From the NCBI RefSeq assembly GCF_964199755.1, contig NC_133930.1, positions 34,894,652 to 34,958,651 on the forward strand: DNA of 64,000 nucleotides. The letters are read 5' to 3'. This DNA is from Larus michahellis. Its lineage: Eukaryota > Chordata > Aves > Charadriiformes > Laridae. The notes beneath the pieces are model-generated. The model was not told the DNA's origin. It was given only the letters and a program-made list of their open reading frames with translations, and ran no database searches. The translations under genes and the position numbers were made by a program. The first letter of the stretch is position 1. The number at the start of each line of letters is the position of its first letter. Shown piece by piece: positions 25,831 through 37,300 of this stretch.

Positions 25831-26110
25831 AAGTAAATATTTTCACAAATTCAGACACTAGGGTCTTATAAAAGTACAGTTTTCCCTAGAATTAGAGGAG
25901 TTTTAGAGACTTAGAAGAGACCTCACCAAAAAGTAAAACTACTGAAAGAGAAATGCATCCTGTGTCTCTCGAAGCAGGTAGCAGTGGCCACCCCGGGGAG
26001 GGGGCCAGCACATGGAAGGTTATAGCCAGTCCGCGCTAGGTGGCAATGCTTGCATGGCTCTGATGGAGGGGACAGAAATGACAAGGCCTCAGACGTGTCC
26101 TTTGTAGCTT
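25831..26110. other. Segment between LTR and tRNA-His gene
   Basis: Could hold the undetected remainder of the LTR or unique DNA. A GC-richer patch occurs at about 25980-26060. The minus-strand frame at 25923-26156 runs into the tRNA body and is not a gene. Confidence 0.4.
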
Positions 26111-26182
26111 GCCGTGATCGTATAGTGGTTAGTACTCTGCGTTGTGGCCGCAGCAACCTCGGTTCAAATCCGAGTCACGGCA
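26111..26182 (+). tRNA. tRNA-His (anticodon GTG)
   Basis: The 72-nt body folds as a complete cloverleaf. Acceptor GCCGTGA (26111-26117) pairs with TCACGGC (26175-26181), followed by discriminator A (26182). The anticodon stem CTGCG/CGCAG encloses loop TTGTGGC with anticodon GTG at 26144-26146. The body has no encoded G at -1, as normal for eukaryotic tRNA-His, where the extra G is added after transcription. The B box GGTTCAAATCC (26161-26171) fits the pol III consensus, and the A box lies near 26118-26128. A T4 terminator at 26200-26203 gives a 17-nt trailer. There is no intron and no CCA, as expected for a nuclear gene. T-loop base 57 is A where the commonest vertebrate tRNA-His has G; both are purines. 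It has a twin at 32372-32443. Confidence 0.97.
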
Positions 26183-26199
26183 CAGGGCAGAGGTAGCCC

Positions 26200-26203
26200 T
26201 TTT
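26200..26203 (+). terminator. Pol III T-run terminator of tRNA-His
   Basis: TTTT on the plus strand, 17 bases after the discriminator base, suits RNA polymerase III termination. Confidence 0.75.
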
Positions 26204-29200
26204 GGCTTGTGGAGGCTTGCTGCTGGAGACGCGCTGCCGGGACGGGACACCCACACGGGCCCTCACCCCCTCTGCCGCAACTGCTGAACAGCTTTCTGTG
26301 TCTGAAGCACAGAAAAAAGAGACGAGAGGAAGCAGTGGCTGCACGCAAAAGTTCATGTAGCTCACTGCCATGTGGTAAGGTGGTTGATGCTCTTTGCACC
26401 ATAGGTTTTTTTGCCTCCTTTTGTGTGATTTCAAGCAGTTCGCACAGATGTTGTTGAACTAAGGTTGTCTGGGACAACATTTTCACTGACTTCACTCTGT
26501 CATTTTTTTAACATATCTCCTTTCGGTCTCCCAGTGGAGACTGATTTCTTTCTATGACTTGTCTCAAGGGATGACCCAGCACAAAAGAAAATTCCAGAAG
26601 AATTTTTCAGGAAAGCGTAGCAAAGGAGGCATGAAATTATGTGCAATTAATTCTTTACTGTGAGGGCTTTTTAGTATCTTTGTTCCAAGAATGGTGCGCT
26701 TAGAGGCTGGTAATCAATAGAAGCAAATGGGAGATATCATGTCTAGACCTGAAATTTGACTAAAGTGAAGAAGGACACTGCTGGAAATGCAGGGAGAGGA
26801 CGGTGTGACTGGGAGGATTCTGCCAAGAGGTGGGAAAATGATCCGACACGATTCTCTCTTTATCTAATCACCATTTTCTCATCCCACTTACGCTGCCTGG
26901 TGGGTGTTGCGGTCTACTGGGGAGGGGATATTCAGGACCAGTGATCTTCCAGTATGGGGATGGTGAGGTAGAGAAGTTAGCTGAAAGGCACAAGGAAAGA
27001 ACTTTTCAAGAAACACTCCCAAGTGCCTACAGATAGGCACTTTATATACTGATTAAACCATTCAGCAATATGGTTCTACTTCTGATTAGTTATTAATAGA
27101 AGATGCTCAAAAACGTATTCATGAACTTCACATCATATGACCAATTCTACTTTCATCATTAGATAGCTATACATCTTGCTGACTGAAGTAAAAACTACTC
27201 ATTTTGACCAAATGATTTCTTCATACCTAAGCACACAGCGCGACAACAAGTCAAAAGAAAAAGCAGGGAATGAAATAGGACAAGGCAACAAATACTCATG
27301 GGAAATGGCTGTCTGTTTCTAACAGTTGAGGCCAGAATCTCAAACATTTTCCTTACTGAAGACAGTGGATGTCCTTCTGAGGTTAAACCCACTTCAGGCA
27401 TCCAGACACTGGCTTCCCAGCTCTTGGCAAACTTTCTCCAGGTGTCTGTCCAGGGCTCAGTAAGGAAATAAGACTATCTTGAAACTATTAAGATGAAAAG
27501 GAATTGCTTTTAAAGCAGGACTCAGATAACTATGAAGACCAGCAGGGAATATTTAATTCCATTAAACTCATCTCTCAGCAAACAAGAAATAGGAAGGACA
27601 ATATGGTGAAACAAAGCAGTTCAATAGCTGGTGGATCAACCTTAAATCTCGTTCTGGAATTTACGCTTATGTTTCTCTGGAAGACACTGTGTTTCTTATA
27701 TTAGCCCTTCTAGAGTTCTTTTGCAATTATTTTTCAGTCAATTTCAGTTCTTATGCACAAAAAATTCAAATTGTGTTTCTGAAAAGAATTTTCCATCATA
27801 TGCTAGTTTTCTTACCGCTGCTTTAGTTAAATTATTCAGACTTTTCCTTCTCAAGTGTAACAGTAAAACACTAATTTACCCCATGTGGTTTTAATACAAA
27901 TGCCTTCATGATTATATCATAAAGTTTTCTTCTCTGTGCCAGTACAAAGGTCAGTACACCCTCTCGCCTTCAGCTGCATGGTGAATAACAGCAACAGCGC
28001 AGGTCCCAGAATAAACACATCCTTCTATGCCAGATTTTCCAAAGGAGTTTAGATAGACCTGCCACCCCAAAACAAATCAGTGATGCAATTCTGGAGATTA
28101 AAATAGGAGGTTTTCTGTTCATATCAGAGAACAAATAGAAAAAAAAAAAAATTATTCCAGGAGTCTGGAAGCACAGCCTGCAGATGCAGGGATCCACAAG
28201 AAAGAAATTACCAGAAATAGTGCGGTGGCTATGTTGTCGGCTCCATGTGCAACTCTCAGGTGCATGAGGCACGTAGGTGTTGGTTTAGCAGCACAGAGAC
28301 ACTGATTTTGTTAACATTATGACTGGGCTATAAGAGAAATTTTTTTACTATATTAGCATGGATATCAAAACCATGCTCTCTTCTCAAAGATTTTTAAGAC
28401 ATTGTGTTTTGGGATCCCTTTGGATGGAGGCTTGTTTGTGACAAAGAAGATATTCCTTTAAAAGTAGTACCACAAAGTATCATCTTCTGAGTTTATTTCA
28501 TGCAGAGAAAACATATACCACATTTCTTTTAAAAAAGAATGCAGGAAAATGTTGTAAAACATTAAGCACATAGATGACTTTCACAAAGCTTTGTGAAAAA
28601 GATATTTATGAGATGTGTTTGAATCTATCTCAAAGAGAGGATTTTACTTCTGTGAAATTTCAAACCAAGAGGACACATCTATGAAGTTTTTAGAATAAAA
28701 AATTGGGAATTTAGAATCCTAGAGACCTAAAACCGGAGAAAAATAAATTTTAAAAAAGGCAACAGAAAACATTGTTTAGATAGTTTTTGGATGTTGGGGA
28801 TTTGTGCTGAACTCTTGATGAAGAAGTAAAACCAGGCCCTACTCAGTAGTTTGAAATGTAGCGCAGAAAGTTGTAGGATTCAGACCTGAGCCAAAGCGTA
28901 ACCCAAAGCGGTACAAGTCGAAAGCTTCAAAACCTGATGGCTGTCTGCACATGTGTTCCAGTGCAGCTCCCTCCAGTGCTGGGAGTGACTGCTGGAGCTT
29001 CACAAAAAAGCAGCCACACAGTCTTATTTAGAGACCAGGATGTGCTTTCTTTTAAGAAGCACCAAAGACAGACTATGAGAAAACTACAGAACTGCAGCAT
29101 CAGGCGTTGTTTATGTAGTTATGTTTACACATCAGGCTCAGGAATCTCCCCGTCTGCCAATTTTTCCCTAATTACTACCCATCCTGCAATAATACCCTGT

Positions 29201-30586
29201 AAACTCAGAGCTGAATTTCCAGAGGTAAAATCATCCCACCTGTGAAAAGAATTCCTGGCATTCTTTGCTAAAGCACAACCAGCTATTTAAGCTTTCAGAA
29301 GTTCTCTTTACCACAGAAGATCTCCTTTCAAAGAGTCTTCTTGACCAGAACCCTTTGAAAGGATTTCAGAGGGGACCTATAAAAGTTTTAATATGAGCTG
29401 CACTCCTGTAAAGAGAATGAAAAACAGAATTAATTTGATTTGATGACTGCAGATTCAAAACAGCCACTGCTTTCTATCCTGCTCAGCACCTGATATGAAC
29501 ATCAGACAGCATACAACCAAGTCTGCAGCACTCTTGAAAAACGAAGGCAGCAGAACAGAAATTTATGTCAGGTTCAATTAATATTTCAAAAGTTTTTCAA
29601 GTCTTTCTATTCAGTGTTGCCTTCTTAACAGCTAGGAGTCATTCTCCATAACTTAAAAACTCTAGTGGAATTAACCCTAATCAGAAACTAATGTTAAAAT
29701 ACAGTAACAGGAAATAAATCTCTTCCCAAGCACTGTTGATGGATGCATCCTATTAGTTTCAGAGCCAAAATGTGATTTAGGCATGTTGGGGATACAGAGA
29801 TGGACACCTCTGTGTCTTAAAGGTTTTACGCTCTACACAGAGTGAGCCACGCGTGAGAACAACGGCAGGCACAAAAGGACACAGAAGACCTGCAGAGAAA
29901 GGCACGCACTCTCTTTTCATGTCTCATTTTTAAAACACCATTCTTCATTTCCCACAGATCGGCTTGCTGCATAAAGGCAGAGAAGGCTGCTGAAGCAAAC
30001 TCTTCTCTCCGGCCTTCAAAGCATTCTTAGACCCCAAAAAATTAGAGCTTCAGAAATACGTGAACCTGGGGTCCTTGTTAATATTTTGAACATATTATTA
30101 GTAGATCATGGTTTCCAACTGGAAAAGTTCTATCTGGACGTGTGAGCTAGAAGTGAAGACCCACATATTTCAGAGATGTACAAGCAATTCTTTGTACAAT
30201 TCAAGCTTCAAAATCAGTTCCAAAATCGTAACTCTGTGTTTCCTAGTCTGCAATCCTGTTATCCTTGGAAACTGTTTTGTACTAAAGTTTTTGTTTTCTT
30301 TTTCCCTAATGAGATGGGAAAATTGACAAATATTTTCTCAAGAAATGGAATGTTGGGAGCCACTTGCACTTGCAAGTTTATATTCCAAAATGAAGTTGTG
30401 TTTTAATTTTGATTCTCTTGTGAGGAGAACAAATAACTGGAGGGGGAATTGGTAAGAAAGGTCTGATTATCTGCCTACACCATTCTTGCTCTCAGTTTAT
30501 AGTGCTAACGTTGAGCTAGCTATACAGGTATTGGTATCCTATATAAACTAAAGCGAACAGAATGACCACTGTTTCTGGCTAACTCA
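26204..30586. other. Gene-free stretch after the first tRNA
   Basis: A GC-richer patch with CpGs occurs right after the tRNA (about 26200-26290). Open frames on both strands overlap there and are not credible. The rest is AT-rich, with a short poly-A run at about 28139-28150. No transposon or gene was recognised. Confidence 0.55.
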
Positions 30587-30590
30587 TAAT

Positions 30591-30655
30591 AAAATAAAAT
30601 AAAATAAAATAAAATAAAATAAAATAAAATAAAATAAAATAAAATAAAATAAAAT
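30591..30655. repeat. (AAAAT)13 microsatellite
   Basis: Thirteen perfect AAAAT units run from 30591, with an imperfect ATAAT start on the left and an ATAATAAAAT end on the right. A pure array this long is probably variable between individuals. It could have grown from an old poly-A tail, but no retroposon body was recognised next to it. Confidence 0.97.
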
Positions 30656-30661
30656 AATAAA

Positions 30662-32353
30662 ATAGGACATTTTGAATTTGTCTAGTGTGCTATCAAAACT
30701 CTTCAGAATCATCAATATTACTATAACTGGCAATAAGGTAATACAGTTTAGCTACAGTTTAGATACAGAGGAACACTGTGTATAGAGAAGTCAGGTCCAG
30801 GGAGGTTGAGGTCGAGCAGGGGTGAGCCTTGAGTGTTTCAGCAGCCTCAGGATGATGCATTGAGTAGAGCAGAATTTCTGGCATTGCAATTTTGGGATTT
30901 CTCTCCTAGGTCCTCTTTCACTTGGTTGCTTTAAAGTATATATGCACCTGTGATGAGTTCATTTGGTATTTCTGGTGTTTATAAAATCTAGCACAACAGA
31001 TGACACTTCTGAGAAATTACAGCAGAGGCAGAGTATGAAAGATCATCCTGGTCTCTTTTACACTAGTACATGTTTCTAAATTACTTTCTTTTGGGAAATC
31101 AGTCACATCTGTCTCATCAATTAGACCAAGAAGTCAAGAGCTAATTGCTCTGATACGCTCCTAAAAGGCTGAGTGATACTTAGACAGGAAGTCTGAGGCC
31201 AATTAGAGAAACACCCAAAGATATTTTAAAAAACACGACAGAAAGAGCTCTCATTAACCTGAGGGTGGTGATCAGATGCCAGGCGTCACTAGCCTACTAC
31301 ATTGAAACTGGGACACGTAAGCCCACAGCCTCCAGAGCTGAGGTGCTCTCGTGGGTTTGCAGGGGTCCAGGGCTTTGATTTTTTCCTGATAGTGGTGTGA
31401 AGAAAGTTTTGTTTGACTTCCTCACCGTGCAGGAGGGCAAGGAAAGCTCCTGCTGCTTTGCCAAGAGAAAGGCACCTGTTGCTCACACTCTGCAAGAGCT
31501 GGGCCCGTTGCATGAAACTCGAATCCATCTTGAGCCTGGCGGAGATGTAATCCGTTATGCAGAGTACTTATGTCCCATCAGATGCAACAGTGAGAGAATA
31601 ACAGCGCTTGCTCTAGAACTAAATCCTTATCAAATTAAAGAACCAACTACCAGAAGCTCTACTCAGTGGCACCCAAATAACGTGATAAACTCCATAATAA
31701 TGATCTTTTATTAATGTAGTTGTTACCAGCTATGTAATTTTGTTGTTAATTTATCATTTATTACACAAACTGCCATTATTTACCATAGCTAATTTATAAA
31801 ATCCACATGGTCATTTTAGAAATCTTCATTCTGAGAATCTGAGCTCATATTACTCAGTGAGGCAGGACAGTGAAGTTCCACACTGTTCTGACCGCAAAAC
31901 CAAGGGGAATCACTGGAATCACTGACAAGTGATGGTTCCTCATCTGTCACCAGCAAAGACCTTCTCCTGGCAGCAGTTCATGCCCAGGTAAGCAGGATTT
32001 CCACATCTACCACTGTCGTATTTCCAGGCAATTCAGGCTGATTGCTTTATCAGGATGAAAAAAACCAGCAAAACTCAAAACCAAGCAGACTTCATCGCTC
32101 AGTCCAGATCTTAAGTAGCTGTAATGAGTAAAAATTACGTGCTCACTTTGTCACTGTGTTTATCCCAGTATCCATAAACACTTAAATAAATAAATAAATC
32201 AATCACCCTTGGCAACAGGATTACTGAACTAATACTTGCGGCACACAACCTTTTATCAAAACACCCTTGTAAAATTTACAGAGCTTTCTCACCTTAGCCT
32301 GAGACATCCCCAAGAGATTATATTTGGTTTTCAACCTGTCGTTACATCTCTTC
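30662..32353. other. Gene-free stretch before the second tRNA
   Basis: No recognisable gene. A donor-like CAG|GTAAGC lies at about 31986-31991 after a moderately GC-rich segment, without other exon evidence. An (AAAT)-rich patch occurs at 32183-32200. Confidence 0.55.
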
Positions 32354-32357
32354 AAAA
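32354..32357 (-). terminator. Pol III T-run terminator of the second tRNA-His
   Basis: AAAA on the plus strand reads as TTTT on the minus strand, 14 bases downstream of the tRNA 3' end. Confidence 0.75.
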
Positions 32358-32371
32358 GATGCGCCATTCCC

Positions 32372-32443
32372 TGCCGTGACTCGGATTTGAACCGAGGTTG
32401 CTGCGGCCACAACGCAGAGTACTAACCACTATACGATCACGGC
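32372..32443 (-). tRNA. tRNA-His (anticodon GTG), second copy
   Basis: The minus-strand body is identical at all 72 positions to the gene at 26111-26182, including the unusual A at T-loop position 57. The anticodon GTG is read from 32410 down to 32408. Acceptor and anticodon stems are fully paired, the discriminator is A (32372), and the B box is intact. Flanking sequences do not resemble those of the first copy, so they are not a recent tandem duplication with long shared flanks. The two genes point toward each other (convergent), 6.2 kb apart. A TTTT terminator follows after a 14-nt trailer. Both look functional. Confidence 0.97.
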
Positions 32444-32677
32444 ACGCTATCGGAACACTGTAAATTGAAGTGACATCTTTCTTCCCCAGTGCTCGCCACA
32501 ATTTCATACAAATGGTGCCACCTACAGCTCACACTGAGTTTTAGCAGCAGCTGGTTCTAAACCGTCTTTAAGTAATTACATGTTAACTGCCTTCTCAAAA
32601 TCGCTCCCAGAGTTACTTTTCCCTTCTCTTAATAATCCATGCTCATCAGGATCGTCTGAAAACAGGCTCAGGAGAGG

Positions 32678-32725
32678 TATAATGACCCTTCTCCTGTCCT
32701 GGGAGGGGGGAGAAGGGTCGTTATA
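32678..32725. repeat. Inverted repeat, 17-bp stem
   Basis: The left arm 32678-32694 pairs with 32709-32725, with 16 Watson-Crick pairs and one T:G pair, around a 14-base loop. An RNA copied from the plus strand would keep that position as a G:U wobble. Confidence 0.8.
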
Positions 32726-32733
32726 TTAATTTC

Positions 32734-32758
32734 TCTCTGAAAATGTTCTTTTCAGAGA
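32734..32758. repeat. Inverted repeat, perfect 10-bp stem
   Basis: TCTCTGAAAA at 32734-32743 pairs with TTTTCAGAGA at 32749-32758 around a 5-base loop. It starts only 8 bases after the larger hairpin ends. Confidence 0.75.
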
Positions 32759-34373
32759 CAACATTTTTTTCCTATTTTATCAGTGGCAGGGAAGGCGGAG
32801 CCATGACAGCAGAAAAGTCTGGCTGCGTGCTGCAGAGTCAGATTCACTCAATTGAAAACTGCATTTTGCTGAGTTGAACCAGGTATGATTCATTCTAATA
32901 TAAGTGCTTGTATTGATGGACATCCTCTTCCTTACCTCTGCAATAAGCACAGAACATTAAAATCAGCTTTTTCAGAATTTGCATGATCTACTGTGGAAGG
33001 AGACAGCCAAATGCTACAGATGAAGTCTGAGGGGAATGAGCACTTGGCTCCTATCAACTAAGACCATCAGTTAGCGCTATACTGTAGCGACTACTGAGAA
33101 GCTCCTGCCCTTTGTCAAGTGTTCAGACACAAACAGACTGTAAACAACATTCAAATAGGTATGACAGCAAAAATTTGTGAGTTCTCTCAAACAAAAGCTC
33201 CCGACAGAAATCAAGCTGTGCAATGTAAAGAAAGTTTTTTTGTGGGGGGAAAAAAAATAGCGCAGCAAGCTCTGGAGCACTCAAGCCCTGCTCAGAAAAT
33301 GCAGCGTGTTTTCTGCTGCTGCTTCCCTGATCTCCAATCCTGCCAGGCACAGCCCAGCCCTGTGTTAAGGGGCTCTTTTGCTGTCACAAGCTTGAAAGAA
33401 AGAGAACCAGGACCAGGTGTGGTACACATCTGAGACAAACCTAATCCTTCGATTTAGGTTTGCTGTTGCCTCATAAAGCCAATACACTTGGCAGAAATTT
33501 AAGCATAATTGCATAAATAAGCACTGGCAAAAAAATAGGGAGCTACTAGGACTCTTCCTATCTTTCCCCTCCATCCCTGTATTTCAGTCCTCGTGCCACA
33601 ACTGTCTGGAAAGCAGGTGTCAGCAGAACCTGCTGCTGAATTTTCCGGCAAGGGAAAAGGACTGGAGAAAGCAATCCCCTCTAGCACAGCTTGTGCATTG
33701 CAGTGTGAATGTTGCCTGTAAAGCCATCACATATATGTTGTCAGCTGTAAGAAGTCACAGTATGGGAAGGCCTTTTTCCCTTTTCCTCACCAGCCTCCAA
33801 GCCCATTGACCTCTAAAGACATCTCTGAAGAGCTGGACAGTGATTGACACTTCTGGGTGAATGCTTTGTTGTGGCAAGTCCTGTGGTACTCCCCAGTACT
33901 CCAAAGACCTTGATTAAACAGGACTAAGAAACTGGGCACCAGTATTTAACAGCCACCAGCAGCACAGCGTATCGAGTGTTCTTCATTACTGCAATTTTCC
34001 TCATTTGGGTTGTGTTCTGGTTTTGTTGGTTTTTGTTTTTTTTTTTTTTTAAATATATTCATTGGAAAACATGAAAAAGTGTGGTTCTGAAAGAAGGGTG
34101 GTAGATAAGGCCTGAAGTCAGCTCAAAAGGTCTTATCAGTGAAGAGGACTGTACCATGACATAGTCACCTGCATGTGAGCACGAGTGCATTTGGAAGATG
34201 GCATTGCTCAGCATCATGCACACATGGGCAGGTGGAACAGACCTGGAACAAAAGTGATTCAGTATTCAGTAGTAACTCATCTGAAGTTTCTTGTTATCGT
34301 AGACCTGTGCAAGGAGAGGTCTTGGAATATTTACTTCATTTCCGTATTTTGGACCTTAAATAATCTTTCTTTT

Positions 34374-34395
34374 AAAAAAAAAAAAAAAAAAAAAA
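34374..34395 (+). repeat. Poly-A run (A22)
   Basis: Twenty-two A residues are followed by GGGGG. It may be a decayed retroposon tail, but no source gene or element was recognised upstream. Confidence 0.95.
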
Positions 34396-37300
34396 GGGGG
34401 TTTGTTATTACTGGTTGCCTGTCCTGAAGTAACAACAGCAACTTCAGTTTTATTTGAGTTCTTCAGAACATCCAGAGTTCCTCTAAAGACAGAAGTCTAG
34501 TAAATACTATAGATAGGTTTCTGTTCATGGCATCTCCCTTCAAAGTAAGGGGATTAAGTTAAAGTTATGGCAGGACCTCTTGAGGTGCTTTATAGCATCA
34601 TACTCAGTTGGAGTCACTTGACCTACTGTTTTTCAGACCTATATACACATTAGAATAAAATGCAGATTATAATAAATAAATGTCATCAATCACGTCCATA
34701 AACCTTTGGAGCTTAAGATCAGCCCACAAATCTTTGACATGATACAGCAAGCAGAAACCACCGGGTAACGAATGATCATTTCATTAATTGTACTACACTG
34801 GTAATACTTTTCACCCCATCTCTACACATCTTGCCATTGTTTGCATTTATTTGTTTTTTTAGTCATTCCTATTAGTAAAATGTTACTAGTGTTTCTTTTT
34901 CTTCGCCAGACGAAGGTTAGTGCACAGTCGCATGCCCTGTGCAGTACTTTAATGGTCATGTTATTCTCTGCCCCTGATCCCAGCCTTGACACCTTTACTT
35001 GAGCTCTGAAAACAGCTGTGAAATTTTCACCCACAAAACTGAGAAGACATGCTAAATATTTGCAGTTTCCTTTTTTTAAGAAAAAAATATTTTTTGTGTG
35101 TGTTTTTTGTCTTTCAAATCAATGACTTTTTCCGTTAAGATGCCAGTTTTGAGCAGAACATTTCTCTTTTTCAGGATTGAATCTCTCGTCAAAAGAAAAA
35201 AAGCAATCAGAAGACACTCCCCCCAACCCCAGACAGCCAACAAGTCTATGGGCGGATCTGGAAGAAGGAAGACATGAAGCAGATACAAATACCATCCATC
35301 TCTCTCTCTCTCTCATTTCCTAAGGGGGTTCTTTACTTATCACATTATTAATGTTAGGTGAATCTCTCCTAGTGTCCCTAGCCTGAACTCTTCCATTTAT
35401 TGCTAGCATAAGCGAGCATTTAATGGCCTCAAGCCATGGAGGTTTTGCCTCTATAGTGAATGAGCTGTGCAAGGGTTAACACTTGATCGAAAAGCCTGGG
35501 ACAGGCATGCCCTCCCCACACCCACAGTCAAGTAGCCCAAGGCATTCACATAGGAAACAGGAGACCCTTGATCAGGTCCCTCTTCTGCCTACTTCTGTTA
35601 AATATCTGGGTTTCTCAGTCTGTTTCTCACCTGCCTCTACCAGAGGAAGTGTTTCTTCTAATCTTGCAAGATCAGAGACATAATATTGCCATTTAATTAT
35701 GAGTGACAGTCTCAGTCTTTGTGACTGTCAGAGTAACTTCCTGCAGTTCAAATGCCTATTCTGACCACGTGGTAGAGAAGACTTGGGTGCTAGCTCAAAG
35801 CCCAAAATTGGCTTAATACTCTCTATGACCTACTTAGTTTAAATTGTCATCAGTTTGCAGCACCATCTTGAATAAGCATTTTTAAATGGTTATTGCTGTT
35901 TATACAGTAGGCACTTGTCATAGCAAAGTATTTTGGGATGTACAAGCGAAAAAGTCTCTTTTACTACTTTTTTTTTTTTTTTAAAACTATTACAAACAGA
36001 TTACTACAGGCATTTTCTGTGTTTGGTGTTTTGCTCATGGATGCCTTCAGGCAAGCCCATACCCACACACATGCACATGGAGGATTTGTCACAGTGAAAA
36101 TAAAACAGAATTTGTTACAGGCTGGCAAAATTTGGCTTCAGGCTCTTTGCTATTAAAAATATAAAGGATTAGTTTTTGATGCAGCAATAACAAGGACATC
36201 CAATGAAAGTTAGCATTCGTAGGAGGCACAGTCATCACCCAGATCAGAGAAGCTGCTTTGAAGAAATAATGCACAGCTGGAGTTCTGATGTTGTCTTGAC
36301 AGCAACACCCAGCACCCTTGTAGGGAAAAGTGAATGCCATAGTATATCCACTTGTTAGTTTTCATTGCAGGGTTAACTTACCCAATATTTACAGTTCCCA
36401 TCCTCTCCGATTGTATTTTTAATGAACAGGAAAGAAGGGGAGAGATGAAATTATGTCTAAGTATTGCAGATCATTCAGGCCAGCATCTGGAGGTCTTCTA
36501 TGCTGCTTTGGACTGGTGCCATCACTTGCACCGTCTACAGCCCTGGTGTGATGTATATAGACAATTCTGATTAGGCAGTATTTTACAGGGGTATTTTTTA
36601 TTGCTACATACATGCAGGGCGTTCAAACAGTCTCTGCGGAAATGATTGCTGACTGCCTCTGCTTCAGGGTTGTCACCACGCCGTGTGGGGACACCGGCTG
36701 TATGGACTGAGAGCCACCTGACTTCCCAAAAGGCAAGGTGTGCTCCCCTTCTCTGACCTGCAAGGAATGCCCCGCTCCTGCGCGAGCCTTGCAGAGCCCT
36801 TCGTATCGCAAACCTCGTGCCTCCTGCCCCCTGCCAGGGGCAGCTTTCACCCGAGTCCAGCTTCCGCCTCCCAGTAAAGAGTGAACACTAAAGCCGTCAA
36901 AGGGTGTACAAGGAGGGTGGGGGAATGTCACACGTAGCTCCGGGAAAGGGTGAACCTGCTCCTCTTTCTGCTTAAAGGGCTGTCATTTTACTCAGCCTCT
37001 GGCACAGAGACACAGTACACTGAGGCAGCTGAGACTTCCCTATAACAGGATTATAGAGAAAACAGGGTTTTCCCTGTCGAGTATGCGTGTGCCATTTGGT
37101 TACAGTACTTTTCACAGGCAGATTCTGCACTGAACTTCACTTTAATCTGTGGATAGATGGAGAACACAATTAACACCCATTAGGAGTAAAGCCTGGGCTG
37201 GAAAGGCTCTTCAGCAACTCATTAGACAGCTCTGCCGACAGTAAGTAGTTTTTCTTCTGTTAATATTATTTTTATTAGTATTGCAACCACTCTTATTTTT

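Larger units (their letters stand above)
32444..34373. other. Gene-free stretch with hairpins
   Basis: Contains the two hairpins at 32678-32758, listed separately, and a smaller inverted repeat, CAAACCTAA at 33436-33444 against TTAGGTTTG at 33454-33462. A T15 run lies at 34036-34050. No gene was recognised. Confidence 0.55.

Noticed and set aside
26111-26182. Possibility that the tRNA is a pseudogene or tRNA-derived SINE head
   Set aside because: The cloverleaf is fully paired, a T4 terminator follows at once, and no SINE body or poly-A tail is present; the same holds for the second copy.
32221-32412. A minus-strand frame beginning inside the second tRNA, similar to one beginning at the first tRNA
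   Set aside because: The shared start is the tRNA body itself; there is no protein homology.
34374-34395. Poly-A run as the tail of a processed pseudogene
   Set aside because: No gene-like sequence recognised upstream of it.
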